Positions 12,276 to 23,618 of a stretch of DNA of 64,000 bases are shown here, in pieces. Positions within the stretch are counted from its first letter, which is position 1. Every line of letters begins with the position of its first letter. The DNA is from Petrolisthes cinctipes. Taxonomy: Eukaryota > Arthropoda > Malacostraca > Decapoda > Porcellanidae. Location of the stretch: assembly GCA_033782935.1 (NCBI GenBank), contig JAWQEG010001408.1:1-64000 (forward strand), in the 5' to 3' direction. The notes under the pieces are model-generated. The model searched no databases. It was not told the origin of the DNA and saw nothing but the letters and a program-made list of their open reading frames with translations. The translations under genes and the position numbers were made by a program.

Positions 12276-12419
12276 GTGGGAGGAGCTAGGGGAGAGAGGG
12301 GCGGGGGGAGTCGGCAGCTTCATTGGCATAAGAGGGGATGTATTGAGCGCGGCGCCAGAACTGAGATTTGGTAGATTGAGTCCTGGTGCCCTTAACATTA
12401 AGTGGCAGGGTGACGCAAC

Positions 12420-12573
12420 CATAAGGAGACATTATAGTGTTGGCACATTTGGAGCAATTGATTCCTACGAACAATTCCATGAAACAAGTTCCATAAATAG
12501 CTGATTTGGTTTATTTCTCCGTATCGTTTGGAGCGATCAGTAGCCTTCAATTTACACAAAGGTATACTGCACC
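12420..12573 (+). mobile_element. Decayed TTAA MITE family 2
   Basis: ATAAGGAGACATTATAGTG, then TTGGCACATTTGGAGCAATTG, with the right arm CGTTTGGAGCGATCAGTAGC and an end TATACTGCACCC. The layout matches intact family-2 copies, but the terminal TTAA are mutated. Confidence 0.5.
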
Positions 12574-12575
12574 CA

Positions 12576-12718
12576 CATGGTCCTGTGATTGTATCGACGA
12601 TAAGGTTAACTTATTCCTCCAAACTATGCTACGAACAACTTACTCTATATATTGGTGTTGTTTCATGGATGAATCAGTAGCGACTTGTTCCCTACCAGTA
12701 TCTCAGGTTCCTTAACCC
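12576..12718 (+). mobile_element. Decayed MITE, family 3-like
   Basis: It starts with GGTCCTGTGATTGTATCGAC, has ATTCCTCCAAACTATGCTACG on the left arm, and ends GGTTCCTTAA. It directly follows the decayed family-2 copy. Confidence 0.4.
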
Positions 12719-12719
12719 T

Positions 12720-13360
12720 TTGTGGCCCAGTGTCATGAAATTTTTTACCATCGCCAACGAGTAGTAACTATGTTATTGGTACTGTTGGTCTGTCTGCATG
12801 ATTGATAATCCTGCCAGTTTGTTATTGGGATTATGCAAAAAGTTATGAGTATGTTTTATGGATATTTTACCAAAGGTCAACCTCGATGTTGGAAATAAGT
12901 TATCAATTTTTAGGAGAGACTGTATCCGCATCTGGATCCAGAATTTCTATTCTTTGCCATACAGCTCAATATCAATGATAGTGTACCCGAAAATAATGCA
13001 GACACAGTGGGTCCCAATGTGTCTAGGGAAACCCCTTTCTTATAAACGGATTACCTCCTGATGATTCTACATAACTGAGAAGCCACCACTGGTACTCAAG
13101 GGATTATATAGACACGTGTGTTGTGGTTCTGACCGACTGGCATCTTTACAGCTTTTTATACCAAAATATATTTAGAGCTAAACCGAAAATAACCCTTTGG
13201 AGCTATATACATATGGTCGAGAATTGCCCCAGTTTTCTTATTTCAAGGGTTTAACAAGATGGGCAGTGGGGTGAGAGGACTCCATTATGATGTCAAGTAG
13301 AAAAATTGGGTATTTTATTTGTGGTCCGCTGTGTCACCCCTTGCCACGTATTTTAAAACA
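12720..13360. other. Non-coding stretch
   Basis: Unique sequence. No gene, RNA or repeat recognised. Confidence 0.4.
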
Positions 13361-13369
13361 CACACTTGT

Positions 13370-13535
13370 TTAGGTTATGTTAGGTTAAGCTATGCTGGGT
13401 TGGGTTGGGTTGGCTTGGGTAGGGATAGGATAGTTTTGGTTATGTTAGGCTTGGTTGAATTAGACAAAGTTTGGTCTGGTTACGCTAGGTTAGAGATTAG
13501 ACTAGGCTAGGTCAAGTAAGGTTACGTTAGGTATA
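13370..13535 (+). repeat. Degenerate (GGTTA)n-like array
   Basis: Recurrent GGTTAGGTTA, GGTTGGGTTGG and GTTAGGTTAG motifs. The base unit resembles the arthropod telomere pentamer TTAGG, but it is heavily decayed, so this is an interstitial array rather than a telomere. Confidence 0.55.
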
Positions 13536-13944
13536 TGAGGAAAGGACAAGGCTTAACAATGGATACGAATACCAATATCACAATCACAATACCAACTCCA
13601 GCCGATGATGAGAGCGCTTGGGTGTCTGTAATATCAACCTAAACATCTACAATACAGTCCAAAAGAGAACACATAGAACGAGGCGGTGGAGGGATGAAAT
13701 GAGAGTAATTTACCGGGGGATGTTTTGAAGTAGTCTGGAGAAAGCTAGCAGGAGAGATCATTACTACTACGTCCTGCAATGACTATGTAATAAATAATGT
13801 TAAACACAGCAGCAATAATGGTGAAAGTGTATGAGAATAGAACGTGAAATAAAATAGTGGGATAATGATAAGGAGAATGGGAAATAACAACAATAATGAT
13901 GATTGTAGTGAGGATGAAAATTTTAATGATGACAAAGATATGAT

Positions 13945-14095
13945 GGAGATGATGATGGAGATGATGATGATGATAATGATGATGATGATGATGATGTGTT
14001 TACCGTTACTTTGATTATTTTGCTTATTTTGATGATGATGTGTACCGAGACTATAATGATAATGATGGTTATGGTAATGATATGTGTACCTGGAA

Positions 14096-14146
<51 letters not shown>

Positions 14147-14155
14147 AATGATGAT
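13945..14155. repeat. (GAT)n/(ATG)n clusters
   Basis: Two GATGATG clusters, 13945-13999 and 14095-14155, flank a short segment with related GTGTTTACCG and GTGTACCG sequences. This is suggestive of a local duplication. Confidence 0.8.
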
Positions 14156-14203
14156 GCGTTTACCGGGACAACACCACAGCACAGATACAGAGCACTCCAT
14201 TAA

Positions 14204-14366
14204 TTAAGGGAGACATTTTGTGTTGGTAAATCTGGAGCAACTGAATCCTCCAAACTATTCCAAGCAACAGAAAACACCATTATTTTTGCTCTTCTGGTTT
14301 TGTTTCCTGGCATACTTTGGAGGAATCAAGACACTCCAATGTAACAAAAGTGAATTACCCCCTTAA
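14204..14366 (+). mobile_element. TTAA MITE family 2
   Basis: It begins TTAAGGGAGACATTTTGTG and ends ATTACCCCCTTAA. The left arm carries GAATCCTCCAAACTATTCC and the right arm CATACTTTGGAGGAATCAAG. TTAA is intact at both ends. 163 bp. Confidence 0.85.
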
Positions 14367-14699
14367 CTAACTAACGAGGAGAAGGCCAAGTATATGATAA
14401 CTCACCACAGTATCCCTCCATCCCCTCCATTATTGTGAAGTATACTAACTAGACACATCTTTACTGTCAGTCATATTATAACTCAATACCTCATAGCATT
14501 ACCCACATCACCACCTACCCGACAGAACACTTAATTAAAGGGAATGTGTTGGGTGAATTGAAGTGGTTGTTTGTTATATTTTAGACACTTCTTTACGTGT
14601 AGTCGTAGTTTTAATTCAGTACCTCATAGCATTACCCACATCACCTACCTGAACACTTAGTTAAAGGGGATCATTAATTAATATGCTTTGGGTGAATTG

Positions 14700-15300
14700 G
14701 AGTGGTGGTTGTATTTCAGTAGTCGTGGTAGGAATTGTGATGGCTGTCTTGTGGTTAGCAGTGGTGGTAGTGACGTGAGTAGTGGTAGTGATGGTGGTAT
14801 AGTGACGTGAGTAGTGGCAGTGATGGTGGTAGTAATTATGGTACTACTGGCAGTTGGTAGTGGTAGTGAGGGTGGTGGTGATTATGGTATTGACAGTTGG
14901 TAGTGGTATCAGTGGTAGTGGTGGTTATGGTATTGGTAGTTGTTGTTGGTAGTGGTGGAATGGTAGTGGTGATTATGGTATTGGTTGTTGGTAGTGGTGG
15001 AATGGTGGTTATGGTAGTGGTAGTTATGGTAGTGGTGGTTATGGTATTGGTAGTTGATAGTGGTGGAGTGGTAGTGGTGGTTATGGTATCGGCAGTTGTT
15101 ATTGTTGGTAATGGTGGAGGGGTAGTGGTGATTATGGTAGTGGTAGTTGTCGGTAGTGTAAGAGTGGTAGTGGTGTAGTGGTGGTTATGGTATAGTTTGT
15201 TGGTAGTGGTGGAGTGGTATTAGTGATTATGGTATTGTTTTTTGGTAGTGGTATCGGTGGTAGTGGTGGTTATGGTATTGGTAGTGGTATCAATGGTTAG
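14700..15300 (+). repeat. GGTAGT/GGTGGT-rich degenerate trinucleotide region
   Basis: About 600 bp of GGT, AGT and TATGGTA units. The Val-rich open frame at 14897-15178 is an artefact. Confidence 0.8.
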
Positions 15301-15419
15301 TGGTGATGGGGGTGGACTGGTACCGACCCCCATGTTGAGACAGTGATGGGAACACAGTGTACTAGCATAGTCACGCTTCACCTCCCTCCCTTCCTTCCTC
15401 CCTACTGCCCTGACGACCC

Positions 15420-15422
<3 letters not shown>

Positions 15423-15475
<53 letters not shown>

Positions 15476-15517
15476 CCTTCTGTGCTATCTGACATGAAGT
15501 GGTTTAATATATGATTG

Positions 15518-15587
<70 letters not shown>

Positions 15588-15645
15588 CACACACACACTT
15601 CCTTCTGTGCTATCTGACATGAAGTGGTTTAATATATGATTGCAT

Positions 15646-15691
<46 letters not shown>

Positions 15692-15732
15692 CCTTCTGTG
15701 CTATCTGACATGAAGTCGTTTGATATTTGATT

Positions 15733-15774
<42 letters not shown>

Positions 15775-15830
15775 CCTTCTGTGCTATCTGACATGAAGTC
15801 GTTTGATATTTGATTGCACACACATATCAT
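15423..15830. repeat. Composite tandem array: (CA)n plus 48-bp spacer, four units
   Basis: A conserved spacer CTTCCTTCTGTGCTATCTGA... recurs at about 15473, 15599, 15689 and 15772, separated by CA tracts of 30-75 bp. Spacers 1-2 share GTGGTTTAATATATG and spacers 3-4 share GTCGTTTGATATTTG. Two subfamilies therefore duplicated in steps. Confidence 0.9.
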
Positions 15831-18269
15831 AAAGTTCCTACCTCGCCTTAATGCTAGGTTCTCCTTAGTTGGTGGAGGGTCTCTGTGTCATTAGTGTACG
15901 CCTTAATGCGTCAATGAATCTGACTGTCAAATAAAGATGAGAGCCCCTTCACTCGTAACAAAAATCAAGACACTTGGATTCCTACCTCGAAATTATACGT
16001 GAAGAGGAGTTCATGGAAGGAGGAGGAGAAGGGACTACACATTCCTTGAAGCTAGTGAACCTTAACCCATAAATTTGTCTTCAATTCACTTCCTTATATC
16101 GATCTTGTTACTTTCACTGCTGAAACAGTTCCCACGAGTGAGACACGACCACACCGGCACGACCAGGCACCCGACACAGGTTCAGGTTCAGGACGTAAAT
16201 TTTGTTGCTCCTCTTGCCCTTCAGTAACTCATAACTACGCTGATCGTGGGTATTTGAGAGGGAGGGAAACTAAGTATGCGTACATTGTGTTCATATTAAT
16301 AGATTGATATATGTCATGAAATTGGAGTTAGCTCGTAGGACACCAAGTAATCTTTTTGTAGGGGAAAATGATGATGATACCCCAGTAAACAGTAACATTA
16401 TTTATTGGCCAGACTTTCCAGCATTCACATTAAGTAATCTTGAGTGGTAACTAAGACACGAGATGCTATATTCTTTTCTTATATACAATAAACTCTCCAC
16501 ACTCAGTAATAAGAGATCATGGTTCTGTGTGTAACGCAACTGTTTATTTTGAGAATTTCAAAGTGATAGCTACTGGTCCAAGTTATCCTGTTCGTATTCT
16601 AGAATCACTCCACATAATGAAAATCAAGCCTATTTTAAATAATAATCAGTCTACTGTCACTATGAATATATTTTCACTGTTTTTTAGCCTTATTATATGT
16701 CCCATTTTGATTTATATATGACTTAATGCATCGTAATGTAAACACTAAGAGGACATACCGTCTCGTGTATTAGTTAACACTAAAAATAACATAATGTGAA
16801 TGTCGGAAGGTCTGACCAAGAAATGATGTTGCTGGGTAATTGGGGTCTGGGCATCCTTTCCGAAATACAGTACCGGTACACCTTTATATTGGATTCTTAC
16901 TATCTAAACTTGGGGAAGATTTCTTTACACTATACCGGTATGTTATTTAAAAGGCTATAAGTATCTTTTACTTGCTACTTTGCAGTCTACGGTAGCAGTG
17001 ATAAACAACCGCAATTTACTTTTTATTGTGCAGTTGTAGCCAGATGTTTCCCACCACTTTAATCCTTAATGCACAGACGTTACGCAACATTTGGCTGTAC
17101 ACGCTCACGAGTCACGTAACACAGATAGGAAGCAAGTCTCTGACAACAACTTTCTCATGGATTGACTTCATTCACACTTTTCAGACAACAAGTAACCATT
17201 TGTATTGGATATGAGGCATAATATCTGACACCAAACGCCATTTGAGATGTGTTTGTAGGGCGTCGTCAGTTCATAAAGGCTTTATTAGTGTCATCCTCTG
17301 GAACATACGGTATGCTTAATTAACACGTCATCAATGTAGGTTACCATTTCCTGTCGATAGTTGGTGGATAAATGCACAAAGATTCACTACAATTCCAAAT
17401 TCTCAACTACATGAGCAATACAATTTCATGATGAGTAACCGAGCAACTGCAGATTATGTTAGAAATCATTTACAATTCAGTCTCTCGCATTATTACAAAT
17501 TTTTTTTAGATTCATTCACCTTCTGAGATTCCGATAGAAAAGTCAATTATCAGCACACCATTACGAATGAGGCTCTCTCTATTTATTGAACCATTAGATA
17601 TGATCAACAATAACTATAAAAACGTAGTTATATGCCGACTGTTAAATTAAGTTTATTGTTTATGATGTTAATTCTGTCAAAGGCTGATAGGGAATATTGT
17701 GTTCCATCATAAATTTTCCTGAACCCAAGATTCCTTCTACGTAAAAAAATGGATGAGTTAGGACAGTTTTCATAAGAATATCCATCTTTGTTAGTCCTTT
17801 AGTAAACAAAATAAGTACAGTTATGATAAACACTCATATAAATAATAATACGACTTTAATGACAGTGAATAATTTATGCATCTATTTAACAGACCATCTA
17901 AAGCGACAGAAGTGCTAACCGTTATCAGGTGCATTTTTTATTATTTTTATTATTTTTATTATTTATCAACCGCTGATCCAACGAAATTTACAACTAAAAA
18001 TGTAAAACCCTCAATAAACAAATAATCTACATCGTACCAATAATAATTACCATACAAACCCGTGAGACTGCTACCATTCTCCATAAATACAATATTCGTA
18101 AACAATGAAAAACATTTGGGAATCGTAATATATCCGTTCTATGAATTACATTTCGCTCATGTTCTTATTTCTATTTAATAACTTACTTCAGCAAATAGGA
18201 AGACCGAAATTTATCACTTAGATACATAACAATAAAGATACTGTATATGATTGTAGTGACGATGTATAC
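15831..18269. other. Non-coding stretch
   Basis: About 2.4 kb of AT-rich DNA. It includes an ATTTTT tandem at about 17938-17962. No exon with convincing splice sites and no repeat family was recognised. Confidence 0.4.
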
Positions 18270-18414
18270 TTATATTTGGCGAATAATCCAATATTCAATC
18301 TTTGGACTAGCGCAAATTAATATCAACCAATCACAAGTTAGACTGACAAGGTACTGACGCATCCAAACAAGATCAAAATCAACCAAATTCAGGCATCCTC
18401 TTTCTTGGTGTAGT

Positions 18415-18641
18415 TTAAGGGGGTGCGGGAGTAGGGGACAGGCTTGGGGGGGGGGGGTTTGGGGGGTGCGGGAATAGGGGGACAGGCTTGGGGTGGGTAG
18501 AAAGCCTGTCCCATATTCCCGCAACCCCCTAACCTGTCCCCTTACTCCCGCACCCCCCAAAACCCCCCCAAGCATGTCCCCTACTCCCGCACCCCCCTAA
18601 CCCCACCCAAGCCTGTCCCCCTATTCCGGCACCCCCATTAA
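18415..18641 (-). mobile_element. G-rich TTAA foldback element, copy 2
   Basis: It begins TTAAGGGGGTGCGGGAGTAG and ends CCCCCATTAA. Two direct G-rich units are followed by the axis TGGGTAGAAAG (reverse complement of the axis in copy 1) and about four inverted C-rich units. By the axis it lies in the opposite orientation to copy 1. Confidence 0.8.
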
Positions 18642-18812
18642 AGGAATCTTCTACCTCTGAATTTGCCAGGACTGCACTGTGTATCCTCCTTAGTGTGTCT
18701 CTCCAACGGGCCCTATACTAATTGCCTTGTTGCGTCAGTGTGTGGGTGATCAGCAGATTGGGTGGTATCGGAGCAAAGGGAAATGGACCGTGATGGCTGT
18801 ATAACGTGTCTG

Positions 18813-18961
<149 letters not shown>

Positions 18962-19249
18962 GGGGGCGTGAAGCATGGTGGGTGGGTGAGTGGGATGGGA
19001 GATGGTGGGAAGTGTCATAAGAACTGTCAGGATGAAGGGTGGGTGGGTGAGATGGTGGTGGGTGGTGGTGGGTGGGGGGTGGATGAAAACACTGCAATTT
19101 GTGTTGTTCTATTGTCTGGTGAGGGAAGGAGACAAACCACGTATTGGCACCTTACTGCTACTGGAATATATTGGGTCCTTCAGATTGAGGACGTGTTATG
19201 TTAGGTATTACGTCGTTTGTATTGTAGCTGAAGGTAATATATTTAATTC

Positions 19250-19975
19250 AACTGAGGGAGATAGAAGAGGAAGAGTAAAGAAGAAATGGAACGAAATTTT
19301 AAGAGAAGGATAGGAGGCAGGAGCGAGAAATTTTTTAATGTAGGGGTAGAGAGGGAGAAAGAAGAAATGGAGGAAGAAGAGAAGAATAAGATGCAGCAGC
19401 GAGAAAATGTAGGGAGAGAGAGGGAGAAAGAAGGAGATACAAGAAAAGAGGGTGTAAGATGGATAAAGAAATTTTTAAATAATGATAGGAGGGATGAGAA
19501 AGAGGCCAAAGGTGACATGGAGGGAGAGAGTTAAAGGAGAAGAAAAACGGATGAGAAAGAAGGAGAGATCAGAAGATAAGAAAAAAAAGGAGGAAGAGGT
19601 TGAAACAGAGGAAGGAGGAGAGCAAAGAGAGAGAGAGAAAAAAAAATGTGGGTTAGATAGAGGGAGAGATAAAATTATGAGAAAAGGGAGAAAAGCGAGG
19701 TTGAAACAGAAGAAAACTGGAGAGACAAAGGAGCTAGAGAAAAAAAAAACATAGATTAGATGGTAAGAAAGAGAAAAAAAGTATGAGGAAAGGGAGGGAA
19801 GGAGGGAAAGATAAAGATGTAGGATTGAAACAAAACAGAGGAAAGGTATAAAGAAATAGGAAAAAAATAAAACAGATGAGAGGCAGGGAATGAGGGAGGA
19901 GAAACTGCATAAGAGGAAGGGAGGATATGAGACAAGAGGAAAGGTTGAGAGAGAAAAGGGAGAGGGAAGAGTAAG
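19250..19975 (+). repeat. Polypurine tract of about 700 bp
   Basis: The + strand is overwhelmingly A/G (GGAGAAAGAAG-type, no single period). It lies less than 1.3 kb upstream of the long coding exon. Overlapping frames in all six directions are composition artefacts. Confidence 0.8.
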
Positions 19976-20044
19976 CAAGCAGTCCCGTTATTAGCATGCC
20001 GTCCAGTCGACCTCCAAGCAGCCAACGCACCAGTTCTGAAACGC

Positions 20045-20134
20045 CACAACTTTTTCCTTCCCTCCCTCCCTCCGTCACTTCCTCTCTCTCTCTCTCTTTG
20101 TCGCATCTTTCATACCACCTCTATTTTCTTTTTT

Positions 20135-20229
<95 letters not shown>
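20045..20229. repeat. Polypyrimidine/(TC)n tract
   Basis: CCTTCCCTCCC followed by about 45 TC units (20141-20229). It ends about 230 bp before the long exon's ATG, so it could lie in the promoter or 5' UTR. Confidence 0.9.
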
Positions 20230-20232
<3 letters not shown>

Positions 20233-20462
20233 ATTTTGCCACTCAATACAATAATAACAATGCAGTGTTGTGTCGGGAATATTGTAGGTAATTTTTCATT
20301 GTTTACATTGCCAATAACAATTCTTAATGGCACGCTGGATATTTAATAGACAAATTACGACCTTGTGATGAAAAGATTTATCGTTCTAGCCCTGAAAATA
20401 TAAAGCAATATATCTAAAGTAAGAGAATTAACTGATAACATAAAAACACTGACAACGAAATC

Positions 20463-23400
20463 ATGTTGAAGTGGAAGATTGGAGGAGCCTTCACCCACAG
20501 CTCCGAAAAGATGTCCTCACCCTCCACCACCAAATCCACCAAAAACAACGCTCAAGATCCCTCCTCCACCACCACAACCACCAAATCATCATCGCCCTCC
20601 ATCACTTCAACTCTCTCCGCCACTACCATCACGTCCGCCGCCCAATCCCCATCCAACTCGACCCGATCTTCTTGCTCCTCCTCTTCCTCGTCGACCATCA
20701 ACACAAGACGAGGAGGAGGGCCATCATCTTCAGACTCCAGTGGGCCCAACAAGTCCTTCCTTCACCAGAGCTTCGTGACTGGTTCCTGCCCAAGTGACGA
20801 GTACTATGATGGGTCCCGGCTGTCCACCCTGGCGAGGAAGCACCAGTTCGAGAGGCAGCTTTCTACTCGAAGTGTCGGCAGCGTGGAGAGTTACGCGACG
20901 CTCACCCCAGTCAAGGAGTTTCTTCAGGACCTGGAGGACTCGGACGAAGACTCTTTGGAGGAAACAGAAGCCAGTGGAACGAAGGATGTTATGGCCGCCA
21001 TTCTGGTTGATCATTATTCTATGCCCATGAATAATACGTTGGTCTCCACTTTGCCCTCGGAACCCACTACTAACCCGACTACCAACCTCACACTTAACCC
21101 CGCTAGCAACTTCACACTTAACCCCGCTACCAACCTCACGCCTAACCCTACTCCTAACCCTACCACCAACCCCACTCCTAACCCCACTACCGACTCTACT
21201 ACCAACACCCCTACCAATTCCACTGCAAACCTAAATACTGTTAATGATAAAACCAAACCCTCGAGAGATACTACCAAATCAACGGCCAACGCTGCTACCA
21301 ACACAAACACCAACCATACTAATGATCCCTCTAACGATGCTGTCAAACCTTCTACCAGCTCTACAACCAACGCCACTACCAACCTCACAAACACTACTCC
21401 AATTATACCCTCTAATGACACAACAACACCTACTGCCAGCCCTACTAACTTACCTACTGACGATACTGTCAAACCCACTGCCTGCCTGACTACCAACTCC
21501 ACCCCATCTACAAGTCCTTCCAAGCCTTATTTCAAGACCGAATCCCCTACTGTAGCTGAAGAGACAGATGTCGTGGATACAAGAGGCTGCACATCTGTAT
21601 CTACACCTGCCCTAGACGAAGCCACTACAACCATCGCTACTGAAGAAGCTATATATACATTATTACCACCGGGTCCCTCTGCTTCCGTTAAGGACAGCCA
21701 AGACATCTTTGATCCGGAAAAAGTATATGCAAGTATCAGCCGTGAAGTAAACATAGATGCAATGTTGTCTGTGAATCCCAGTAATAGTCAGTCTAAAAGT
21801 ATCCCTCGCATGTACTATTACGGACTCGAACCTGAAATGGCTTGTGCATCATCAACTGCTCAGTGTCATTATGCGATACCAAAGGGAAACAAGCCCGTTC
21901 CTCTGGAGATCCAAAATCCGGAAACCCATTACAGCTCCATCGAGGAACAACACTCTGACAGACGACCTACTGAGCGGAGTGAAGCCATATGCCGCCATTA
22001 TGATGTCCCAAAAAATCTCAGAAAATCGAGCGTACAGGAACCTAAGAAGAGTGAGGCCGAGGTTTCCAAGAATGAAAATGAAGAGTCTAAAGATGGGAAA
22101 AGCTCCAAGAAACATCGAGTGCCCCTGAACATCCGCAAGGCCTTCGGGCAACACAGCAAGACGTTGAGGAGACTGAAGGAGTTCGTGAGGCACAGTGAGG
22201 CATCAACATCATCGACTACCCGGGAGGCAAAGGCAGAAGAAGATCACTACAAGACGCCTAAAAAGAGCAGCAACAAACAGCAGCAGCAGTACTCGAAAAC
22301 GCTGCCCATAATCCGAAGTGGTAAGAAAAAGAACCAGCGTGTGTCAGTCAAGACGCTCATGATGCAACAACCACAACAGCCACAACCACAACAACTCCAA
22401 GAACAACCAAAACAATTGCCACTACAACCACCAGTACTCCAACACCAACCACCACAATTGCCACTACAACAACAACAACTCCCAAAACAACCACAATTGC
22501 CACTACAACCACCACTACTCCAACACCAACCACCACAATTGCCAATACAACAACAACAACTCCCAAAACAACCACAATTGCCACTACAATCACCAGAACT
22601 CCAACACCAACCACCACAATTACCACTACAACAACCACAACTCCCAGAACAACCAAAACTACAAAAACAACCACAATTCCCACAACAACCACAACAACTC
22701 CAAAACCCACCACCACAAATACCACTACAACCACAACAACTCAAAAAACAACCGCAATTGCCACCACCACCACCACCACCACCACAAGAACAACAACAAC
22801 AAGAGGAGGAGGGGGAGGAGGAGGAGTCTCACGTGTACGAATCTTTTGAATTCATCAGGAGTGAGGCAGAAGACGAGAGGCTCAAACTGGCGCTGGATTT
22901 TCGGGACGCCAAAAGTTACCTGGAGGCGAAAGAAATTAGAAAGCTTATCGAAAAGGGAAAAGAGACTGGGGAAAAAAACTCGGATAATTTAAAGAGCAGT
23001 GAAAAAAACTCTGTACGTAAAGGTGGTGAAGATAACTCTGGAAAAAATATGGCTACAGAAACACCAGAAAATAGTGAAAGCAGTGGAAAAAGCTCAACAA
23101 TTTTTTTCAAAAGTGGTAAATCTAAATCGAAAACTATAGACAGCGGTGAAAAGAGATCAAAGACTTCGAAGAATCATGAAAAGAGGTCAGAAAATATAAA
23201 AAAGAAAGAAAAAGGTTCAAAAAAGGTGAAAAAGAATGACAATACCTCAAAAAACGGGGTGAGTAAAAATACAAGCACTGAAAACCATAAAAGCAATGAA
23301 ACCCACAAGAGTAAAGCCTCGAATCAAACGCAACACCAACAAGACATTAGATTGGACAAAGAAGATCATCTGAGGGGTGGTGGTGGTGGAGGATGGAGGA

Positions 23401-23612
23401 TTAAGGGGAGAAAAGAGGGGAAATGTGAGATTGGACAGGGGGAAGAGAAGGTTAAGGAAATTCCCCTACCACTACTGTCCCCCTCATTACCACTACCTCT
23501 AGCTCACTACCACACTTTCCCTCGTCGCCGTCGTCCCCCACCACACACCAACCCCCTCCTCACCTCTGTCATCATACCTGACGGAGCCTATGTCGAACTC
23601 TATCCCTTCAAG
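20463..23612 (+). CDS. Large 5' coding exon of an unrecognised low-complexity protein with tyrosine motifs
   Basis: I do not recognise the family. The exon is open for 1050 codons and ends TTC-AAG at a good donor (AAG|GTAAGA) in phase 0. The frame continues only 15 codons past it, so the exon, rather than a 1065-residue protein, is the likely unit. An in-frame TAA at 20436-20438 with no AG acceptor after it supports the ATG at 20463. A second ATG at 20511 (MSSPSTTK) is also plausible. Residues 1-100 are Ser/Thr-rich. About 101-195 are less repetitive and acidic (SDEYYDGSRLSTLARK; FLQDLEDSDEDSLEE). About 200-345 are Asn/Thr/Pro repeats. About 419-515 hold tyrosine motifs (VYASI, YAIP, HYSSI, YDVP). 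About 548-578 are basic. About 631-780 are Gln/Pro-rich with 27-residue repeats. About 785-835 are helix-like and charged. About 836-965 are Lys/Ser-rich. No transmembrane segment or signal peptide is seen. YxxP motifs suggest SH2-adaptor docking by inference only. The partner exon is likely at 56568. Confidence 0.75.
22438..22680 (+). repeat. 81-bp coding tandem repeat inside the long exon
   Basis: Three copies of an 81-bp (27-codon) unit start near 22438, 22519 and 22600. Each encodes a Gln/Pro/Leu segment beginning LQHQPPQLP. The period is a multiple of three, so copy-number change would keep the frame. Confidence 0.85.
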
Positions 23613-23618
23613 GTAAGA
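23613..23618 (+). promoter_or_regulatory. 5' splice donor of the long exon
   Basis: TTCAAG|GTAAGA matches the consensus (A)AG|GTRAG. The frame beyond it reaches a stop at 23658 after a short Lys/Asn-rich stretch, consistent with intron sequence. Confidence 0.75.

Noticed and set aside
13370..13535. Possible telomere
   Set aside because: The GGTTA units are too degenerate and are embedded in ordinary sequence on both sides.
15423..15830. Regular repeat-spacer structure that could be mistaken for a CRISPR array
   Set aside because: The alternating parts are (CA)n microsatellite and a conserved spacer. Real CRISPR arrays have constant repeats and unique spacers, and the genome is eukaryotic.
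19243..20106. Many overlapping frames of 80-170 codons on both strands
   Set aside because: Composition effect of a polypurine tract (Lys/Glu/Arg on one strand, Ser/Leu/Phe on the other).
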